Shown: in pieces, positions 59,605 to 64,000 of the stretch
Layout of the letters: each line of letters starts with the position of its first letter
How positions within the stretch are numbered: position 1 is the stretch's first letter
Source: Lycium barbarum
Taxonomy: Eukaryota > Streptophyta > Magnoliopsida > Solanales > Solanaceae
NCBI RefSeq assembly: GCF_019175385.1
Contig: NC_083344.1
Location: 65,162,782 to 65,226,781, forward strand
Reading direction: 5' to 3'
Length of the DNA stretch: 64,000 nt
Notes under the pieces: model-generated
The model's input: the letters and a program-made list of their open reading frames with translations, nothing else
The model's database searches: none
Told to the model about the DNA's origin: nothing
Translations under genes and position numbers: made by a program

Positions 59605-61195
59605 ATGCCTCCGAAAAAAGCGACGGCTGCCCTAAAGGGCAAGTCAGCAGCAGTTGGAGAGACTAGCCAGGCCCAGAGAGTTACCAGGGCCCGTGCCCAG
59701 GCCATGCCTGATATTGTACCCCAGTCAGCGGGTTCTGCTACACCCCCACCATTAGAGGAGCCTGGAGCAGCAGTCGCTGCCACCATGGATCAGGGGGCGG
59801 CTCCACTATTAGCTCCGGAGGCTCCAGCGCCCGAGCCACCAGCTCCTCAGTTAGGAGCAGAGGACAGGGCGATGAGAGATGCCGTACAGTTGCTGACGAG
59901 ATTAGTAGCAGGGCAGGCTCGCAGACGCGGGCTAGGGGGGTGATGATGTGGATAGACGGGACAGCTTGAGAGTTCGTGACTTTTTGACTTGTAATCCCCA
60001 GAGTTCTACGGGTCAAAGCTCGAGGAGGATCCCCAGGACTTTATTCGACAGATGCAGCGTACGCTAACACTAGTCAGGGCTTCTGAGACTGAGTCTGTCG
60101 AGCTGACTTCACATAGACTACGGGATGTAGCGATTAATTGGTACGAGTCCTGGGAGCTGTCCAGAGGCGAGGATGCTCCTCCAGCTGTGTGGGACGAGTT
60201 TACAGCAGCCTTTCTCGGCCATTTTCTGCCGCCCGAGATGCGGCAAGCGAGGGTTGACAGATTTTTACAGCTGAGACAGAGGGGCAGGAGTGTTCGAGAG
60301 TACAGCCTAGAGTTTGACTCCCTAGCCAGATATGCGCCCACCATCGTGGCTGATATGACTGACAGGATGCACCGATATGTGATAGGGTTGGATGACTACC
60401 TGATTAATAGTTGTATGGCGATGGCATCTCAGCCCGGGATGGATATTGCACGACTGCTGGCATACGCACAAGGAATGGAGGATCGACATAGAGGGCGTCA
60501 TCCCGATAGAGATCGTGATAGGAGGTAGCCCAAGAGGGCTAGATCAGCTGGATATTTTGGGGAGTCTCGAGGCGGCCAGCCTCAGCAGCAGTATAGCAGA
60601 CATTCTTCTCAGCCAGCATGGAGTGTACCCCTACAGTCTACTGGTAAGAGATTTGACAATACAGGATATTCAGGAACGGGTCAAAGATCCAGGGTCTCGG
60701 ATTCGCAGCAGAGCAGAGGGTTCAGTCAGACGAGGCTATCTATGCCTCAGTGTCCTTGGTGCGGCAGGCGCCATCCGGGGGAATGTCGTCTCGCCACCGG
60801 TGCCTGTTTTTCTTGTGGCCGTCAGGGCCATGTTATGAGGGAGTGCCCATTTAGGGGTGGTCCAGGTGGTTCAACCCAGCCCACCGGGTCAGTTGCTGGT
60901 TCATCTTCCCCTTCTGTAGCCATGCGCCCTACGGGGTAGGGTATGCCGACACCGGCAGGCCGCGACAGAGGTTTGGCGGAGTTCCCGGTTCTAGCGGTCC
61001 TTCAAACTGCACATATGCTTTGGTCAGCCGGCAGGATCAGGAGGCGTCACCAAATGTAATTACAGGTATACTACTTGTCTTCCTCCGAAATGTATATGCA
61101 TTGATAGATATATTTTTCCCCCTGGTTGCTAGCAGAATTGGATAAAAACCCGAATTGATAGAACCGTTTGAGGTAGCTATCCATACAGATAAAAA
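59605..61195 (+). pseudogene. gag and partial protease of element D, broken
   Basis: Starts at ATG 59605, two bases after TTTTCAG, with the same M-P-P-K-K opening as element C. It has a gag core (60052-60528), two Cys knuckles (C-P-W-C-G and C-F-S-C-G, 60750-60850) and a protease fragment (A-L-I-D near 61100) that lacks the P-G-S part. Frameshifts near the G run at 59933-59941 and near 59990, and stops at 60526 and 60937, inactivate it. Coding similarity ends near 61195. No reverse transcriptase, RNase H or integrase is found before the next LTR copy. Confidence 0.85.
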
Positions 61196-62224
61196 GTGAA
61201 TGTTGAGAATTTAAAAGGCTAACTCGGTAGTTACATAATCAGAAAGATAAAAGGCCCTCTCTAGATCGGAGTGGGGCCCGCTACGAGAACTTTCCGGAAA
61301 TTGTTAAGACTCCGACTTGCCCTAGATTATGTGAAAAAGGTCGTGCGGGGAAGTGGGTGCAATTATACGAGCATTAACGTACCGAAATGCATTGAAGTTT
61401 AGAGGTTAAGTGTGCTAGGGCCAGAGCAATTTTGGGATGGGTGACCCCCTGGGAAGTGTACAAAAAAATTCCACAAAAGTAGATATGAGAGACAAGTGGG
61501 AAATTGGGATAACCTAAAGGAAATTAGAATATACAGAATGGTTAGAAACCTTAAAGAGGTCGCGTAGGCCAAGGCAGACCAGATTGGTGGAGAGAAGAAA
61601 GTGCAACACAACTCTGGGATCAGAGTAAGGTTGAACAGCATTTGAAAATATTTTGTAAGCGAAGTGGTAGTGAATGTATATGTATGTATGACTGTATCAA
61701 TCGATAGGTAAAAGCTAGCAACCAGTGTTGCGATGTATAGAAGACACTAACTGAACGAAATTCAAGAGACAAAGCGAAGGGTATGATATAGATGTTATGA
61801 AGTAAACTGATACTGATTTCACTACAAGTAAGATTGGAAAATTCTAATACAACGATATTTGGAAAAAGGAAGAGAGCGAGCAAATAAAAGGTAAGGAGGT
61901 CAACATGTCAGGAAAAGTGAGAGGTAAGAAACATGATTGGACAAAACCTCCAATCATGGACCATTGGTCATACTAAACATGAAGGTATGCACTATGGGAT
62001 TGTAAGAATACTTAACATGGAGTTATGCCTAATTATAAGGAGTGCACGTTGGAGAGCCAACAAGGAATGACAATTGATGGAATGACTACCAGTCCAAGGA
62101 AGCTACAAACAAGTATACTGGCATAAAGGAATGCGAGGAAAGGAAACGAGAAAAAAAAGGGGTTGTGGCAAAAACCCAAAAATGCTGCGAGTTAAGAAAT
62201 TAACTGAACACGAATCATAAGTTG
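61196..62224. other. unclassified internal segment of element D
   Basis: About 1 kb with no coding region. Apart from a 5S rRNA-like stretch no family is recognised. A TGTTGAGAATTT at 61201 could be the start of another inserted LTR, but no end or duplication was found. Confidence 0.4.
61355..61458 (+). other. 5S rRNA-like relic
   Basis: The segment aligns without gaps to plant 5S rRNA (as remembered) from its GGGTGC start. About 70-75 percent of positions agree. The internal pol III promoter is best kept: an A-box-like GGTTAAGTGTGC and a near-perfect C box GGATGGGTGACCCCCTGGGAA minus one base. Most differences are C to T or G to A. It is too divergent to be a functional 5S gene and stands alone. 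Confidence 0.75.
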
Positions 62225-64000
62225 TCATGAATCGCATGACTAGATATAAAAAAAAAAAAGTGGGCTTAATGAATGAGCCAAGGTGGCCGGCCAAACATGG
62301 GTGGGCTTTAGCCCACAAGGATGTTTAAAAGATGATTAATTCATCACAATTCTTATCTTCAACACAAGAAGGTTCAAGAAACTTTGAGAGGAGAAAGAAC
62401 TACAAGGCCATTCGGCCAAGCTTGGGAGAGCAAGAACCTTGGAAAAAAAATTCCTCAAAAATTATTTTCTACTAATTGGAAGGTCCCTAGCAAGGTGAAG
62501 CGGTCATTGGAGCAAGTAGAACATTTATTCTTGCAAGCTACAAATTCTAGCCAAGTGAGAAGCTAAGTGGAAAAGGTAAGAATCAATCTTCTTTTATATG
62601 TTATGGGTGATTGTGTATGTTGTAGTGTGTAGAAATGAGTGAAATTCATGAAAATATGGGCATAGTGTTGTGGCCGTGTGGTGCTTATGTGGTATAGAAG
62701 AGAATGAATCAATTTCTCTTAGTATTTTGATTGTTATTGTCATGAATGCCATGTTGATAATGGAAGTTTGATGATTCAAGTTGAAGTTGGAAGTGTTGGA
62801 AAGTTATTTTAGAAACTAATGTGATGTTAGAAGGCGTTTCTTATATTTATGGAAAACAATGTGTTAGTGTGTGAATTGTTGGTGTAGTTCATGAAATTGA
62901 AGGAAGAGAATGTGTTGTTATTGTTCTTGTTGCATTTGGAAGCTTTCGGGTGGAGTGGAATAATGGTTAGACTAATGTGGATATTGTGCGGATTGTTTGA
63001 AACGTTCTTGAATATTGTTTGAATGGCTTCGGAGTAGTACTTGAATGTGTGAGCAAATATGAATTGAATATAAATGAGACGTCGTTGAAGTTTGTGAGAA
63101 GAAGTTGCTAATGTTAGTATGCGTTTTGAATCGATTGTGGATATTGTTAGAATAATTGTTGGTATTGTTGTTGATATTTTGGCCGAGTTGAATTCTCGGA
63201 TTTGTTGTTGTATTTTTGGCCGAGTTGAATTCTCGGGGTTGTTGTATTTATAGGTGAAATGCTGCCGAAATTTCTGTAGATTAAGTGTTGGTTTGGAATT
63301 GGACTCTTAAGTGTTATGGCTAATGTTTGGTATGTATGAATATTGTTGTAGATCTTGCGAAGCCAAAGGCTTAAGTTCGGATTAGCGTAGAAAGCGGGCA
63401 AGGTATGTAAGGCTTACCTTTCTTTCTTTTGGCATGATCTTTATGAAACGAGCAAATGACGTATATGTATGATTCTAAAGAAATTCCTGCTTTTAGAGCC
63501 ACTAGGATGGCTAACGTTCTTGATTTCCATAAGCTACCTCATACGATTTTGATGTGTATATATGATGACCGAATATCTAGTTGATATGTTTCCGAATGGT
63601 ATTCGAAAGATAATCGATATGACTATAGTCTTGATTTTTCAAATGCTAACACGTTCGACTATTCCATTGAGTCTTTGATATATTTTGATATGTACATATG
63701 ATTCCAAAAGTTATATTTGATTTGATCTATACGATATCCGAAAAATACTTGATATGATTATTGCTTCGATTTTCCAAAAATGGCTTCTGAAATGCTCGTG
63801 GAAGGTTCTGTACTTCAAGCGTCCATAACTTTCTCATACTAAGGCGGATTGACCAGAAACTTGTTTCTGAGCCTTCAGGAGTCGGTAAGTATACTTGTCT
63901 ATCGAGTCTTGATTTATGTGCATATGGTTTCGCATTATTCTGTTCGTGCAAGCCTCAGTTTGGATTTCACTGAGCCCGGGCCAGGATATGTTATTGTGCG
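62225..64000 (+). mobile_element. second LTR copy of element D, 5'-truncated, running off the window
   Basis: Matches 56495-58260 collinearly with about 35 differences by eye, including the GAAATGCTGCCG core (about 63258). The first 220 or so bases of the LTR (from TGTTATATCCC) are missing, so a deletion or rearrangement joined the unclassified segment to the LTR interior. It is most likely the 3' LTR of D. Confidence 0.88.

Noticed and set aside
61355..61458. Functional 5S rRNA gene
   Set aside because: About a quarter or more of positions differ, it is single, and it lies in retrotransposon sequence. Listed as a relic instead.

Overview
The window is plant nuclear DNA, most probably from a Solanaceae species. 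The evidence is a spliced FAR1-RELATED SEQUENCE gene, SINE and RTE-LINE tails of the type known from Solanaceae genomes, and many long LTRs of chromodomain Ty3/gypsy (Tekay/Del-type) retrotransposons. No bacterial, plastid or mitochondrial gene organisation is visible. The species assignment is inference.

Left third (1-22 kb): this is the only part with host genes. A truncated F-box gene (first exon, minus strand, 3224-3564) sits beside a decayed copy of its own 5' end. The main host gene is a complete FRS9-like FAR1-family gene on the minus strand. It has a non-coding first exon near 17.8-17.9 kb, a large coding exon (14625-16109 coding) and a 56-codon last exon (9973-10140). Its 4.5-kb second intron holds a 2.1-kb LINE with clear target-site duplications (TSDs), an RTE LINE with an inverted 5' part, and a long hairpin. 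Around the gene lie tRNA-type SINEs, a Stowaway-like MITE, a MULE-like foldback element with a 9-bp TSD and a nested LINE, and a CACTA-type end. A solo LTR (18338-20630) has a perfect 5-bp TSD.

Middle (22.4-49.4 kb): a four-level nest of retrotransposons can be resolved base by base from TSDs. A decayed Ty1/copia element (minus) was split by gypsy element A (24189-48654, TSD gactg). A's pol was split by solo LTR B (31274-44731, TSD gagca). B was split by gypsy element C (31685-42678, TSD ggagt). C is complete and young: an uninterrupted 1625-codon gag-pol and two 2.9-kb LTRs that differ at about nine substitutions and one small complex indel. A further solo LTR, E (26419-29010), sits in A's 5' LTR.

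Right (49.4-64 kb): a second stack opens and is not closed in the window. LTR F (49411) is interrupted by element G (51040, PBS TGGCGCC type). G is interrupted by solo LTR I and by LTR H (54663), and H by gypsy element D (56273 to beyond 64000). D has gag remains but no recognisable pol. Between its gag and a 5'-truncated second LTR lies an unclassified segment containing a 5S rRNA-like sequence.

The most interesting observation concerns the gypsy LTRs. They share a block with a CAGTAC-N-GTACTG dyad followed by ATGCCCGCAG|GT. A 3' splice-site-like sequence lies two bases before the gag ATG in elements A, C and D. Joining the two would remove about 700 nt including the primer-binding site, and would put the LTR ATG in frame with gag in both elements that keep the donor (C and D). 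This suggests an undescribed spliced Gag leader encoded partly in the LTR.
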